Origin: Mesorhabditis belari
Taxonomy: Eukaryota > Nematoda > Chromadorea > Rhabditida > Rhabditidae
Direction of reading: 5' to 3'
DNA length: 64,000 nucleotides
NCBI GenBank assembly: GCA_958450365.1
Contig: CAUEEP010000725.1
Span: 2,442,001-2,506,000 of the forward strand
Shown: positions 22,901-34,860 of the stretch, piece by piece
Layout: each line of letters opens with the position of its first letter
How positions within the stretch are numbered: position 1 is the first letter of the stretch
The notes under the pieces: generated by a model
Database searches by the model: none
Told to the model about the DNA's origin: nothing
What the model saw: only the letters and a program-made list of their open reading frames with translations
Program-made: the position numbers and the translations under genes

Positions 22901-25900
22901 GTTCTACAGCTTGGATAAGATGCAAGTCAAAGTAAAATTTGAATAAGAATATTATAAAAGCCATTGAGTGCTCATGGAAGAGCTTGAAGGTTCACATTTT
23001 TCGATTTTCTTTCGACTAAAGGTCCCTGGTTGGGCAGAAAGGGGAAAAGGGGGGAAAAGGAGGGGTCCCAATGGGGCTGGCCTCGATGAAAAAAGGACGG
23101 ACCTCCTTTCGTCATCCACTCCTTTCCATTGCTCTCACCGCCCGAATGCTCGGAGGCTTTTGGCCCCGTGACGTCATGAGACATGAGGAACTTGGGATCA
23201 CTCTTTTTCATGGGAAAAAGGGAACAAAGAAGCATAGACTTTGATTTGAACTTTATGAAATTTGAAAAGAAATCTCTGGAGATTCTTCTAGAATTCAAAT
23301 TTCTTAGTCAAATCAATGTAAAGCTTTTGTATTATACTTTGAAAGTTTAGGTTTTTGATAGGCTTATAGGTTTTTGATAGGTTTTTAGGTTTTTGATAGG
23401 CTTAGAAGCCTAGAAATGTTGTGAACTCAGTTCTTATTACCAGTTTATTATCAGTTCTTAGCCAAATCTAGCGTTGAAGCAAATGTAGAATCAAATTCAT
23501 TCAAATATCTCGTGGATTAATGTTAAAATGTTAATGATTAATGTTAATTTAGATTTTTGAATAGAAGCAATTATTAGAAAGCTAGATTTTTATAGCGAAA
23601 ATCTCATTTGAACATTTGAAAGTTTGAAAGCCTAAAACCTATACTTATAAAGAATAAGCCTTTAAAAACGAAACCTTAAATACAAACCCTACAGCCCTGT
23701 TGATGCCGAAGATTTTTGATTTCATTGTTATTCTTAGCATATCTCAAGAAATATATCATTTGAAGATCTTTCCCGAAAAGGATTAGCAAAAGAATCCCAA
23801 AGGTCGCAAATCTCGACCAAAACAAATGATGTGTTTTACCCTCAAAATATGCCATTGTTTTTATTTCTCAAGCAAAAATAGGAACTTTTGTTTTAGAATA
23901 ACATTTTTTTTGAGGAATTGGGGCAAGTTAGGCTAAAAATAGAGTTGCAGATTCGGCTAATTGCTGACCAAAAAGGGGGGAATCCTCGTTGATTTGATTC
24001 ATTTACGAGAAGGGAACGAGTCTCGATTTGGAGACTAGGACCGATGGATTTGAAGGGAAATCACCGGAAATAAAAATGAATGTGAAAACACAACTTTGGA
24101 ATGATTTGAAAAAGATGCACTTACAGGAAATTAGTGATATTTTGTGGGTTGGCTTGGCTAGATTGTGGTTAGGTAAGCTTTATATTGAAATCTTTACAAT
24201 TTTTGGTTTCCTCAGTTGAGTTCGATGAGGATTAGTTGGTTCTAGTTCTAGTTCTAGTTGTGCGCTAGGAGGCGCTCGTTTATGGAATGAACTCCTCTCA
24301 GCCATTGGACACATAAACGTACTCCATTTGGCACATGGAAAGTATGATAACTCAATTTAGACACAGCCTGGAGCCCGAAATAAAGCTCTAGATTAAAGTT
24401 CATTTTGACCCAACTATTATTCTGGCAATGAATTTCTTTTAATAACCAAACTACCATAAGTAAATTTTTGTACATTTGATAAATTTAAATATTCAAAATT
24501 GGATAGGTTAGACAAATTTCTAGTTATTAAAGTTGATTTCAACTATTCTGTGAAAAATGTCTATCATTTATTAGTCGAAATCCGACTAATCTTCAATCTG
24601 AACAACTTTTTTCATGAAAACTACTCAGACAAGAACTCTCAAGATCTCTTTTTTCATCATTAGGCCCTCGTTTCTTTGAAATAAAATTTTCTCGAAAGGT
24701 TCAAAGTTCTCTCTTGTTAAATCCCTTACTCTTTTTTTTGATTCACTTGCCCGGAATTCCCCGGAAAATAGCTAAATTTAGCTGTTCCAGAGTGATTTCG
24801 CTTTATTTACTTGAAAAGTTAGGTAAATAGATTTAGAACTTTTCTTGGTTAATGATAGCTGTTTTGAAAAGAAAACGAGAGGGAAATTGGGTACAAGTAC
24901 ACATTTTTTGAGGGGGGATTTAGGATTGAGATTGATGTGGATGAGTTAGAAATTTGTTTGTTCAAGAAATGATCAAGTATTTTTGTTCAAAGTCATGTGA
25001 AGAACTGGAGAAACCCGAACAGGAGAAACCGGAAAAACCGGAAAAACTTTTTGTTCAAACTGAAAGCTCTTGAATTTTTTTAAAGTTTCCAATTCCAAAA
25101 GAACTTTTCAAATTTTCAACTACACAATTCTTTTTCTGAAGACCTTGACCACGTGTTTTCTTTTTAAAATTGTTGCTATGTAACCCGATAATGTAGCGTT
25201 GAACGAAGGGAAAAAAAACGTGTGTGAACACTTGGAAAATAATATCTTAACGAAAGAAATTTGACCCACAACGACCATCGATGAAAATTCTTGTTTAAAA
25301 AAAGTGGTGATCACGTGGGAGAATGGGCTTTCGAGAATATTGAGAAAAGAGAAAATTCAATTTGGCTGAATGATGGAGCTAGCAATTGAGAGATTTTGCT
25401 TTGATATCAAGTAGGGTTAAATTCTCAGACACTAGACTCACAGCTAGCTAGCTTGAAGCTTTGATTGCAAATTTGATTCTACATTGCTTTTTTTAAACCT
25501 TTATAGAACGATTTAGTTCATATCAAAGGTTATTTTTTGTTTTCTAAAACACGCTTCGGCTATCGTAGTCCTATTTTCATACTCTTTAGTGGTAGTGAGG
25601 CTGGGTCTAGCTATAGAACAGGATTACTATAGAAGTCAGTATTAGGTGATCAGTATATCAGGGTTAAACTCAGCATGACAGGAGATATTGCTGCCTAGCT
25701 AAATGCTGCTGCCTAGCTAAATGCTGCTGCCTAGCTAAATGCTGCTGCCTAGCTAAATGCCTCAATCGGTCTAGGATCGTTACTCGATAAACCTATTTGT
25801 ATAATTAATTTTATAATTGTCTATATCTTTATCTTCTATCTTTTTACCCACCTCAAACTCATTTTCCTTGCACTTGTCTATATAGGCATTGTGCGGCGTC

Positions 25901-28900
25901 TCAAGCCGAAGAGCACTGATCGCCATCTTGAAGTTTTAAAACTAAAATCGAAATTTTATATTCAAATGGAGAAATGAATGAGTTTTAAGATAATCAAATG
26001 ATAAATTCAAATCATTTCAATGCAAGCAAAGTTTTAGTTCAGGATAAAAAAGATCCAGGTGAAACACTACTACAAGAAAGTTTAGTATTTAAAAAAAACA
26101 ACGTTACAGGTGGTAATCTTATTTAAAATTTTAATCTATTTATGCTGGAAACTAATGTTATGACGACCTTCTGACGAAAATTATGAAAGGTGACAGAAAA
26201 TTGAATAGTGATGTGGGGGAAAGAGGTGAGGGGGCGGTTTTGTTCATTGATTTGAAACTTTTCTGTTTTGAATACAATCAACAAATAATAGTACTGAATG
26301 GTATAGAAAAACGAACTTTTAAGCTGTGGGGATGATTAAGGTATTCAGTTAAGATTAGCTGGATTACGGTATTCAGTCTAGATTGGGATATTCAATCTAG
26401 ATTAGGGTATTCAGTTTAAAACTTGAGACAGACTTTGCGAGTTAAGGGGGTTTCAATTTTAGAAAGTCAATCGCATCTAAAACTGTTCAACAGGACGTTC
26501 AATGAAATTTTCTATAGTATTTAAAAAGAAACTATTTAGTTTTCTGATTGTAAAGTGCTGAGAAGCTTTGTAAAACGTAAAAGTGAAAAGCGGAAGAAGA
26601 GCAAATGAGGAGGCGGTGTCAAAATAACGAAAGAAAAGTTAGATGTCTAAGCCAAGAATTTCGGCTTTTGCATATAATTCATGGTTTCCAAATTGCTAAA
26701 ACAAAATAGTTTCTAGTTTCGTGGCGAAAAAGAACACCCACGGGCTTCTAGGGAAAGAAACGTGGGCGTTGCTAGATAAAGGATTAACCATTTGACTTTT
26801 AGACTTGAGATATTAATTTGGAACTTATAAAAAACATAAAAATATCTAAATTAGGCATGAATAATAGAAATCTCCAATCTATTTGGCATTTAAAGTTTAA
26901 AGCAAAGAAAAAAGGTTAGTTTTGAAAAGATCTGCAAATTCCTCAAAAATGTTTCTCAAAATAGAGCTTTCCGCTTCAAAAACGGAGTGATTTGCGAGAA
27001 AATTTTTCCCAGATCTCCTAGATATAAAATGTTTTGAATCGGAGCTTTTCACTCACCATTCAAACAAAAATTCTCCCGAATGAACCCATTCGAGAGCAAA
27101 TCAATATGTCTAACATTGAGAAAAATTCAATTTTAACACGAAACAGTTCATCATAAATAAGCACAATTTGCAAAGCAGGCTAAACCACACAAAATGACAT
27201 TTATTTACAAAAAGTCTTCGGGGAAAAGGAGTGATTTTTGAGTAAACTTTGAGAAAAAGGAAATTTTGTCGAGATTTTTTTTAGGAATTAGACGTTTCGA
27301 GAGAAATTTTGTAGATAATATCTGAAAATACAGCTGAACTTCTGTCGTGAAGACATTTAGAGTCAATATTTGAAAAAAGCTCTCTGAGAAAAGACTTTTG
27401 CTCGTTTATGTTGTTGGGTTTGGAAAAGTGAACTGTGATTGAGAGATGGGAAATGACTGAAATCAAAGTTGACAAAGAGTATCATCATTTTCATGGGATT
27501 TATTCTGTAGTTTTTTCCCCAATCCGTAAAGAAATCACTCTTTTCAAAGAGTATGAGTAAAGAGAAAACTCAACGCTTTCAGCACTTCAAAAAACAATGT
27601 TAACTCAAAACCTTTAAGTTTTTTAGTATTTAAATAGACTTCATAATTTGCCTGCTCATAGTTAGCCTAAAGATTGAATTAGATTGTTTAACCGAATTGG
27701 CTGGTTAACCAAAAATTAGCTGGTTAACCAAAAAAAATAAAATTAAAAAAAAATTCTTGTTTGGAATTTAGTCTAAAAGAAATCCTTGGCATTAATTATT
27801 TTATTTTATTTATTTATTATTTAAAATTTTAATTGTCATATCAAATGCTTCAGCAGCCATTCTAAAAAGCAACTCAACAAGTAAATTTTTAATCATATAA
27901 ATCATCAAAATTTTAGTAGAACAGTTTATTGTAATTTCAAATAAAAAAGAACCAAAAGTCAAACAGGTGAAACAGCACTACATGAAAGTTTAGAAGTCAT
28001 TTTATAGTACTAATAAGTTCAGGTAGGGAAATGTTATTCAAAACAAAGGAAAATTAAAGTTCAAGTGGCAAGTTGCAAATCAGTACTGATCTCATAAAGT
28101 TTGAGTTCAGCTTTGAAATTGAAAGGTTAATCCCTTGAGGTTAGATCAAAAAGTCTAAAGTGTCTAGAATGATTTTAAAATTGATTGAAATGAAAAAGTT
28201 TAACCTTTCCAAAGTCAAACCCGTCACTTTTGGTAAACGATTGTTTTCTGCAAAAAGAAAGATTCTTTTCCTCTCCAATTACGTCAATCGACCCTTTCAA
28301 AAACTCGAAACATTGCACTCAAAAGGGTCTTCCGATCCTAGAAATGATAAGACTTTAGCTGAATTCAATTCTGAACTCATTTCCCACACCCCATTAAATA
28401 GCTGAATAGCTGATAAATTTTTGGGTTCACAAGCCGGAAAAGGCTCAGATTTTGAGTTGTCTCGTTTCAGCTGTGATCAATGGCTAGGGGAAAACATTCA
28501 GCTTGATCTAAAGCCAAATTTCTTGTTTTGATTTGATTAAATGCTTAATTGCTATGGATTGACGATCAAAGTTTGGCCTTTTTCGGTTTGAAAGCAACTG
28601 TAAGGTTTGAAAGCAACTGTAAGTAGCAACAATAAACAAAAAAAATTGATTAGACTTCAGCTGAAACTGTTTGAATCCTGTTTGAAATTAAATAACCTGG
28701 GAAAACGTGCTAAACTGAAATTTTGTTTGAAATGTTTTTGAAATAGTTTGAAATAGTTTACGTTGTAAGCTTGGCCAGCTTTTGTCTAAATGAGTCAACA
28801 AATGGGTGTAAGACTGTCTACTGAACATAGCAAAACTGTGTAACTTTATATCTTGCATCATAAAACTCATTCAGCATTCATAATTTTAATCTTGATTCAA

Positions 28901-31900
28901 ATTTTAGACTAAATAATTCAAAATGAGTCTAAAGCCTAAAGCCCATCGACACACAATTTCAGCACGTTTTCCCAGGTTAGCCAGTAAGCTTTTAATCAGC
29001 TTTTGATCACCGTGCGTTCAGCTGAGAAAAATCACACGGCTCTCTTGCTTTTGTCTTTCCTTTCTTTCCAAAAAACCATCGCTTTGTTTGATTTTGAATG
29101 TGATTTATCGCTGAGGAAAAAGAATTCGAAAAGGGAAAAAAGAAGAAGCATTACATTCAGAGGATGAAACAAAAACATTGACATTCAGTGGGAGAATCGG
29201 GAAAAGAGATGAGAACAGCTGAGATGAGATGAGACAGAGACGAGGAAACAGCTCAGAATTTGAGTCAAAGCAGTCGACTTGAGATGAGCTTTTGATTCCT
29301 TCAGAAAATGGGAAAGGGACAAATTTGATATTTTTAAGTAAAGGTGAATAAAAATTTTAAGTCTTGGCACTCACGTGTCTTCCAGATTTTTCTAAAACTG
29401 TAAAAACTGATGTTGTTCTCTAAATTAATTCAATATCCGTCATACCGTTTATTACAAAGACTAAATTCAACCAAAAAAAACCGATAATAGAAAACAGCAT
29501 TGTTTCAATCCTAAGCCTTTCTTTAATACTTTTCCAATTCGTTTCCTTTCAAAATCCTTTGCTATTTTATTTCCAAATAAAACTGCTCTGCAATCTGATA
29601 TCCTCTATTGCAAAGTTAGTGACTTATCATCCATTTGCAAACTAGAGTTGTGCAAAATTACCCGGAAAAGAAACTTGTTTGAATGTTATTCGTCAACCGT
29701 CCCTTAAAACTCCTATAACTCTTTTCTATAAACCCTTAATTATCCTCGAAAAAAAGTAGTCACACTTTTCTAGTCTTAATGTTGTTTTTTCTCGAGTTTT
29801 TCAGAAACCAAAAAAGCGCTGAAAAGGGCGAAAATGAAGCTGAAGCTTTCCCTTAGCCATTGATCACAGCTGAAACGAGACAACTCAAAATCTGAGCCTT
29901 TTCCGGCTTGTGAACCCAAAAATTTATCAGCTATTCGGTTATTTAATGGGTGCGGGAAATGAGTTCAGAATTGAATTCAGCTAAAGTCTTATCATTTGAA
30001 GTCAGGATCAAGTTTACTCGATTCTTTGTGGTTCGAAAGAAAAGCCGGTCAAGGGATTTTTCTTTTCAGTAATTTCAGTAATAGGTTAAGGAATTAATCA
30101 ATTTATACTATGGATAAAATTATGAGGTTAAGTTGGCTGGTTGCAAAGTTACTACGACGAACTCTTGTCCGGGTGATTTTGCCCAACCCATTTCTTATAG
30201 ATTTTTCGATTCTTTGCAATTTTGTAGTGACACTCCCTTCGATTCCGAAATGATTCTGAATAGATTTGGTCGTTGAGTTTCTAAAAACTAGATCTTTTCC
30301 AAAAAAAGCTTTCTCTTTAAACTTTAAAAAGTGTCACCTCCAGAAAAATGCTGGATTTTTGGTTTCCAACTCCATAATTGTCTGGAAAACAAATTACTTT
30401 GTTTTCCAGAGCTGAGAATTCCTCCAGACAAAAGGCTTTTCCGGGATTTTTGAGGTTTTTGATTGAATGGATAATGGGGGAGAAAGGGGGGAATTTCCAT
30501 ATGATTCTTGTTATTTTCATGTTTACTTAAGAAAATTGATCCCTGGGGACACTTGGAAAAATAATTTTCCCAAGAAAAAAAGAAATAGAAAAAGGGGCAA
30601 TTTTGAACATGCGGGTGGTGTGGGAGAAATTTTGGAGGGATAAACAAAAATCCGTTGAGAGGTCCAATTACCCAATTGCTTGCAAAAGAAATCATTTATC
30701 AATGGAGAATTCGAGAAATAGATTTCCTTTTGAAATAACATGTTTTGGTGTGAATTATTTAGCGGGAAACCTTTGCTCGGAGCATCGTTTAGATAGAGGT
30801 CAATTATTGGGGAAGGAGTTGAGAGAGTTGGAATAAAAAATAATACACGAAACTTTTCAAAAAGAGTTCTTTTGGGAAAACTCTTAATGGATTAAAACAT
30901 TCTAATATTTTTGCTGATTGCAACCTTTTGGCCTTTTGGAATTTCTGAATTAAAAGCAATAAAAAAGTCAGAGCATTGAGAATTTACCACAGAATTTTTC
31001 GGAATGCTAATTCTGGATTAAAATTTTTTCCGTAAATTTGTCAGGCCATTTAGAATTGCGTTATTTGGTGTAAAAACAATCTTTCAAACAAACAAACAAA
31101 CAAACAAACAAACAAACAAAACAAAACAAACAAACAAAACAATCAATCAAAACAAAAGAATCTCCTTATTAACTCTAGTTTATTTGGAATTTGATTATGG
31201 GGCTTGAGTCTTGAGTCGTTTGGATCTAGAGGCTATTTGAGCTTTAAAAAGAATAGAGATGAATTGATGAGTAGATTGAGTTAAGAGTCGAGCTAGTTCT
31301 ACCAACAAGACCGCTTTCGACTTGTCGTTGGCAAAAATTCAGCTATTTCCTTCTAATCATTCATGCAAAATCTCAGATAACCCATAAAGAGCCGAGCCTT
31401 ATTCTCGAGAAATCTAGTCTTTATCCAAGTCCAAGTCTTTACCAAAAACATCGAACAATTAAACGGTTTCTAATCTTTAAAGTTCGTGTGGTTTTATAGA
31501 GTATGAGGAAGAGGGCTTTAACAAAAAAAACCTTCAAAATGGGAACTGTTTACCCGTGCTCAGGATCAAATTCAAGAAAACAAAGTGAGAAATTTGAAAA
31601 CAAACTGAACGTTTTAAAGAAAGAAAAAAGATGAAAGGCTCAGAGTTCTAGTGATCATTTGAATGTGCAAAAAACGTAGAAACAGTTGCTAGACGTTGAA
31701 CATTTCAAAAAAAACTTCCTTTTTCTTCTTTTTTCCAGATCGATTCAATCGAAGAATACATAAACATCAAAGAAAAAAGAAACAGAAAAAGAAATTTGAC
31801 TTTGTGGCCATTTGATTTTTGATTTTGAAATCGAAAAAGCTTCATTTTTCGTGGACACGTGAATCTTTTTCTCGTTGAAATATTGAAAAGCGAATCATCG

Positions 31901-32526
31901 ATGACGTATTTCCTTGTTTCACTCTATGTTTGGCGCAAAGAAATGAACCGAAAATTTTTTGAGCAAAATTTTGAGGACAAAAATGAGTGGTTTAAATGCT
32001 TTGAGAAGCAAGTTTCATTTTTTTTAAAGATTATGAGCCAATTTGGTTGTCAGCTATGAGTTTTACGAGAATAAGCGGAGCTAGCTTTTTTGGCTTTTTC
32101 GGTCCATTTCTTTAAACCAGATAGACAATTCGTCATCACTGATTATATTGGATTCTAATCTTTCAACAAAAATCTATTCGTTTAATGCTTTTTCGTTGCA
32201 TTGAATGCAAAGAACCCATCAGGGCCACCAAGTATAAAACAATATAAACAACAACAACAAGTATAACAATATAAAACTCACTTAGAAATATAAAATTTGA
32301 GTCAAAATAGTGTAAATCTCTTATTTTTGTACTCTCAACTTAAAATTGGAACTTTAAGTTAAATTTTAGGTTAAATTTGAAGTTAAACTTCCAATAAAAA
32401 CTTAAACTCCAATTCAGAAAAAAGGCAGCTTGTACTAAATTTTGTTTTTACAGAACGGCCGACATCTCAGCTGTGCAGGAGACTCTGCAAAGCATCGAAG
32501 CCGCCGAATTTCTCAGCACTTCTTGA
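13928..32526 (+). CDS. BORCS7-like BORC complex subunit, 17.8-kb intron
   Basis: Four exons: 13928-14053, 14467-14529, 14629-14693 and 32454-32526, phases consistent, 108 residues. The segment NEMLGTATKQFVAQENTIE resembles human BORCS7 (SSELLGQAARNMVLQEDAI), as do overall length and helical character. BORC sits on lysosomes and recruits Arl8 for kinesin transport (family knowledge). The last exon lies about 17.8 kb downstream. It joins in phase, ends at TGA 32526, and has AATAAA at 32722, which supports it as the true 3' end. An opposite-strand kinase gene lies inside this intron. Alternatively 14693 could be followed by a nearer exon I missed; the distant exon is less certain than the first three. 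Confidence 0.65.
14167..14195. repeat. Perfect 14-bp hairpin
   Basis: CTCCTGCAAACATT, one A, then its exact complement. It lies in the first BORCS7-like intron beside a second short palindrome (AAACATTTAATGTTT-like). Function unknown. Confidence 0.7.
15088..18812 (-). CDS. Ser/Thr protein kinase, ULK/Atg1-like, nested in intron
   Basis: Minus-strand exons, in order: 18812-18732, 18421-18314, 16990-16877, 16306-16209, 16003-15858, 15780-15617, 15312-15088; all phases fit; 311 residues. Kinase landmarks: glycine loop GLGSYGVVFKG, VAVK lysine, helix-C glutamate in QELSVIKSL, hinge VIMELLDTDLDNHL, catalytic HRDIKPQN, DFG, activation segment GTFYYMAPE, and DIWSIGCLIYQCLTGD. The last three motifs and the tail (LPEGTSPAIIDLIHCLL) resemble ULK/Atg1 kinases more than NEK or IKK kinases. 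The protein is essentially only a kinase domain, lacking the long ULK1 tail. The first exon encodes MGGAAPAD, a possible N-myristoylation site. The whole gene lies inside the BORCS7-like gene's last intron. Confidence 0.85.
15416..15495 (+). other. tRNA-like sequence with T-run
   Basis: GGCTTAGTGGTAGC resembles a tRNA D-arm, GGATTCAATTCCCC a T-arm, and a run of seven Ts follows, like a Pol III terminator. The acceptor stem and anticodon arm do not fold normally. Likely a decayed tRNA or tRNA-derived repeat. It lies in a kinase intron on the opposite strand. Confidence 0.35.
16682..16754 (-). tRNA. tRNA-like gene or pseudo-tRNA, anticodon reads GGA
   Basis: A 73-nt cloverleaf can be drawn on the minus strand: acceptor with 6 of 7 pairs, D-arm GCTCAGTGGTTAGAGC, anticodon stem TTTGC/GTAAA, loop CTGGAAA, and a T-arm with TTCAATC. 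GGA would mean serine, but the long variable arm of serine tRNAs is missing and the T-stem is weak. More likely a tRNA pseudogene. It lies in a kinase intron. Confidence 0.4.
17127..17183. repeat. Hairpin, about 24-bp stem
   Basis: CGTGCTTTCGTGCCTGAATT, a 6-nt loop, then the near-perfect complement. It lies in kinase intron 16991-18313. No function assigned. Confidence 0.65.
17921..17978. repeat. 24-bp direct repeat, two copies
   Basis: ACAAATGCGTAATGGGCATC plus AATT occurs at 17921 and again at 17955. A short tandem duplication within a kinase intron. Confidence 0.8.
23347..23404. repeat. Minisatellite, GGTTTTTGATAGG unit
   Basis: Three imperfect copies of a roughly 20-bp unit built on AGGTTTTTGATAGGCTTA. 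Confidence 0.7.
25691..25760. repeat. 18-bp tandem repeat, about four copies
   Basis: CTGCCTAGCTAAATGCTG repeated four times, the last incomplete, with no visible divergence. It lies about 90 bp downstream (on the minus strand) of the distal kinase first exon. Confidence 0.9.
25852..25926 (-). other. Alternative first coding exon of the kinase gene
   Basis: A 25-codon exon starting at ATG 25926 and ending at a GTGGGT donor in phase 0. It encodes MAISALRLETPHNAYIDK and then CKENEFE. Phase and strand allow splicing to 18421, replacing the MGG exon and giving a 309-residue kinase without the myristoylation signal. No other partner is visible nearby. Assignment to the kinase gene is an inference. 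Confidence 0.6.
26341..26420. repeat. Degenerate tandem repeat, GTATTCAGTCTAGATT unit
   Basis: Four diverged copies of a unit of about 22 bp (GGTATTCAGTCTAGATTGGG-like). Confidence 0.6.
28334..30010. repeat. Large inverted repeat, about 180-bp arms, 1.3-kb loop
   Basis: Arms at 28334-28513 and 29838-30010 match closely over the stretch containing GATAAGACTTTAGCTGAATT and GGTTCACAAGCCGGAAAAGG. The loop has no transposase. A smaller inverted pair (CCTGGGAAAACGTGCT) lies inside it at about 28695 and 28960. Possibly a decayed foldback transposon within the BORCS7-like intron. Confidence 0.75.
31085..31156. repeat. (CAAA)n microsatellite
   Basis: About 70 bp of CAAA repeats, some interrupted. 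Confidence 0.95.
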
Positions 32527-32721
32527 AACGTAAGCTTTCCATTACCAGCTAACTCGAAAAGTTTTATTTTACATTTTCTTTTTTTTACAGAATTTTGTCA
32601 TTTCAACAGTTGTTTCTGAATTGGAGTTTTCGCTAGATCTTTCACTTCGCCTTTTCCCTATTGCCAATCATAGATGATCTCACTTTTTGCTCTCAATTTC
32701 ATTCGTGTCTTTGCCCATTTC

Positions 32722-32727
32722 AATAAA
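32722..32727 (+). terminator. Polyadenylation signal, BORCS7-like gene
   Basis: AATAAA about 200 bp after the TGA at 32526, supporting 32454-32526 as a real last exon. Confidence 0.5.
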
Positions 32728-32859
32728 AGATTAGCTCACATTTATATCAACAAATAAACAATTCAAATGATTACACAAAAAAATCATTTTTCAAAGAACA
32801 CCCGAAGTTTTTGCGTCAAAATGTAGAAGTCTTTGATCAGTTTCATTTTCATTGATTGT

Positions 32860-33080
32860 GGGAGATTTGATACGAGTCCCTTTGCCATTGGCGATCCAAC
32901 TTAAAACCCAAATTTCCTGGTGTTGGGCTGTCCAACTCCAATAGTTTTTGTACCAATCGACAGAGAAAGACTTGGCGCATCCAATGGTACCAAGAAAATT
33001 TAAATTGGACACCCCAACACCAAGATATTTAAGCTCAAAGTTAGATTGCCAATGGCAAAGACGGGCGCGTATCAAATGTC
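32860..33080. repeat. Foldback repeat family A, copy 2
   Basis: Same element as 2061-2285: shared centre GTACCAATCGACAGAGAAAG and the same inverted ends. The right half is almost identical between copies. Confidence 0.75.
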
Positions 33081-34138
33081 CGATAACCGTTTGCATCGAC
33101 TTTGCTTTCAGTAAACCGGATTGAGTGTTGCAACCTGAAACAGATTTGCCTTTGGATTTATCAAGATCATAATTGTCGTCGAAAAGGCACCCATTTTAAG
33201 AAAACTACCGTAATCAAACCTTCGAATTATTATTCGATAAGGAATCACAAAATCCAGCCAATGTACCAAAGTTGGGATGATCTGGTGAGAATTGGCTATT
33301 TGATTGGCGTTTTGACGTATGAACCAAACGTTAAGAATGATAGTGAGCCTTTTTCGCTGGGTTTTTCATAAATTTAAAGTAATATCATTCAAAGAGCACA
33401 GATTTCTTCACAATAAATTTTTCCTAACAAACTTTGCCGAACAAAACTATAGGACATTGGAAATTTAGAAAAACTGGAATATAAAAGTAGTTTAACAGCA
33501 GAGTTTTTTACTCTTAGGTCTACAATTTTTCAAGGAGGAGACATGAAAGTTTTTGTAAATTTTGGAAATTATCTTTGAAGTTTTTTACACCTGAAAAACT
33601 TGGTTTCAGTGGAATATCTTCTGTTAAACTAATTTTATAGTCCAGTCTTTATAAATTTCCAATGTAAAGCTCCTATAGTTTTGTCCGGCAGTTAAACAGT
33701 ACAGTACAAGTACAGATTGGTAAATTATGAAGCTGGTTTTAGCTTTAACCATGATTGGAGTGTTAAAATTTGTACAAAGTGAACAATGTTGAAAACAAGA
33801 TAAAGCCCTAAAATCGATTAGCTCTTTAAAGTTACTAATAGAATTGGAAAAAATAATTTCGTGGCTCATGATTATGTGTGCGATGTTAACTGGTATACTT
33901 TTTTTTTACTTTACACATGTTTTTTTTAATGAATCCATCATTTCCATGTGTCATAAACATGCACAAAATAAAAGCCAAGCATTATGATGCACAGGAATTT
34001 TATTATCAGAAAAACTTTGGGTATTAAATTGTCTAAGACGGCTCTACTTCAAGACGGCTCCAAAAAACCCAAGACGGAACTTTTTTCTGCAAAGCAAATA
34101 ACGAAAAACTTTGCATGATTCTCTATTATTTAATCTAT
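33081..34138. other. Intergenic stretch, no gene accepted
   Basis: It contains an 89-codon open frame ending at 33371 that does not match a family I know and lacks a clear acceptor. The rest is AT-rich. Confidence 0.4.
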
Positions 34139-34668
34139 TAGGTTGGTGAATTGAAAACTGCGGGACTTTGAACTAAAATTTATCCAACATAAAACCATAA
34201 ATTCATTCCAAATAATTTCCATTATTATTGATGACTTCTGCCCATTTTACAGGCAATTTGCGGATTCCTCTTTCGTAGTAGAATTTTGGTTTGTGTGTGA
34301 GACAAATGTGAGACTCAAAAATGGAGGACTGGAGATGTCCTAGTTTGAGCACTTTTTTCAAAAGAAACTCATTTTGGTGTCAATGGAAAAGTTGTAGAGA
34401 ATCAAAAATTAGGCTTATAGCCAAATTTCCAAAAAGATACACTTAGTAGTATCGCTTAAAATGCAAGTTTTGTTGCAAGTTTTGTAAAAATTTGTAAATT
34501 TGGCATTTCTTGAAAGCCAGTTTTTGAATCGTTCTGAAAATTTGGATATAAGCTTGATTTTTGATTCTCTACAACTTTTCCATTGACACCAGAATGGGTT
34601 TCTTTTGAAGAAAGTGCTCAAACTCTCACATATGACAATAGCCCGCAGTTTTCAATTCACCAACCCAA
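34139..34668. mobile_element. Internally deleted mariner element
   Basis: Ends GGTTGGTGAATTGAAAACTG and its complement. The left 180 bp matches the 3' end of the mariner relic at 48481 (TTCTGCCCATTTTACAGGCAA-type sequence), then switches to unrelated DNA that carries its own inverted repeat (GAGAATCAAAAATTAGGCTT vs its complement near 34560). No coding capacity remains. Confidence 0.75.
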
Positions 34669-34860
34669 TATATCTTTGAATTTTCTTCCGGGAATTCTCT
34701 AAGCTTTTTCAAACAACGTCAAACCATGGTTAAGATTTTTTTATCAAAAGGGAAATGATTCGAAGAAAAACTTGAGGTACTAAGTCGGTTTTTTGTTCTG
34801 ATACCACATTGTTTTGAAGTCTCAGTTGCAGAAAAACGGAGAGTTTTTCGAAATCAAACA

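Larger units (their letters stand above)
18813..25851. other. Gene-poor intronic stretch
   Basis: Between the two kinase first exons. I see no further exon with good splice sites and coding character. It holds a short minisatellite at 23347 and several purine-rich runs. Transcription start regions for the proximal kinase isoform must lie here but no motif stands out. Confidence 0.5.

Noticed and set aside
25691..25760. CRISPR-like look of the 18-bp tandem array
   Set aside because: The units are directly adjacent without spacers and the organism is a eukaryote; it is a minisatellite.
33102..33371. 89-codon frame downstream of the BORCS7-like gene
   Set aside because: No family match, no clear start or acceptor, and it borders a repeat. 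It may be an exon remnant but cannot be supported.
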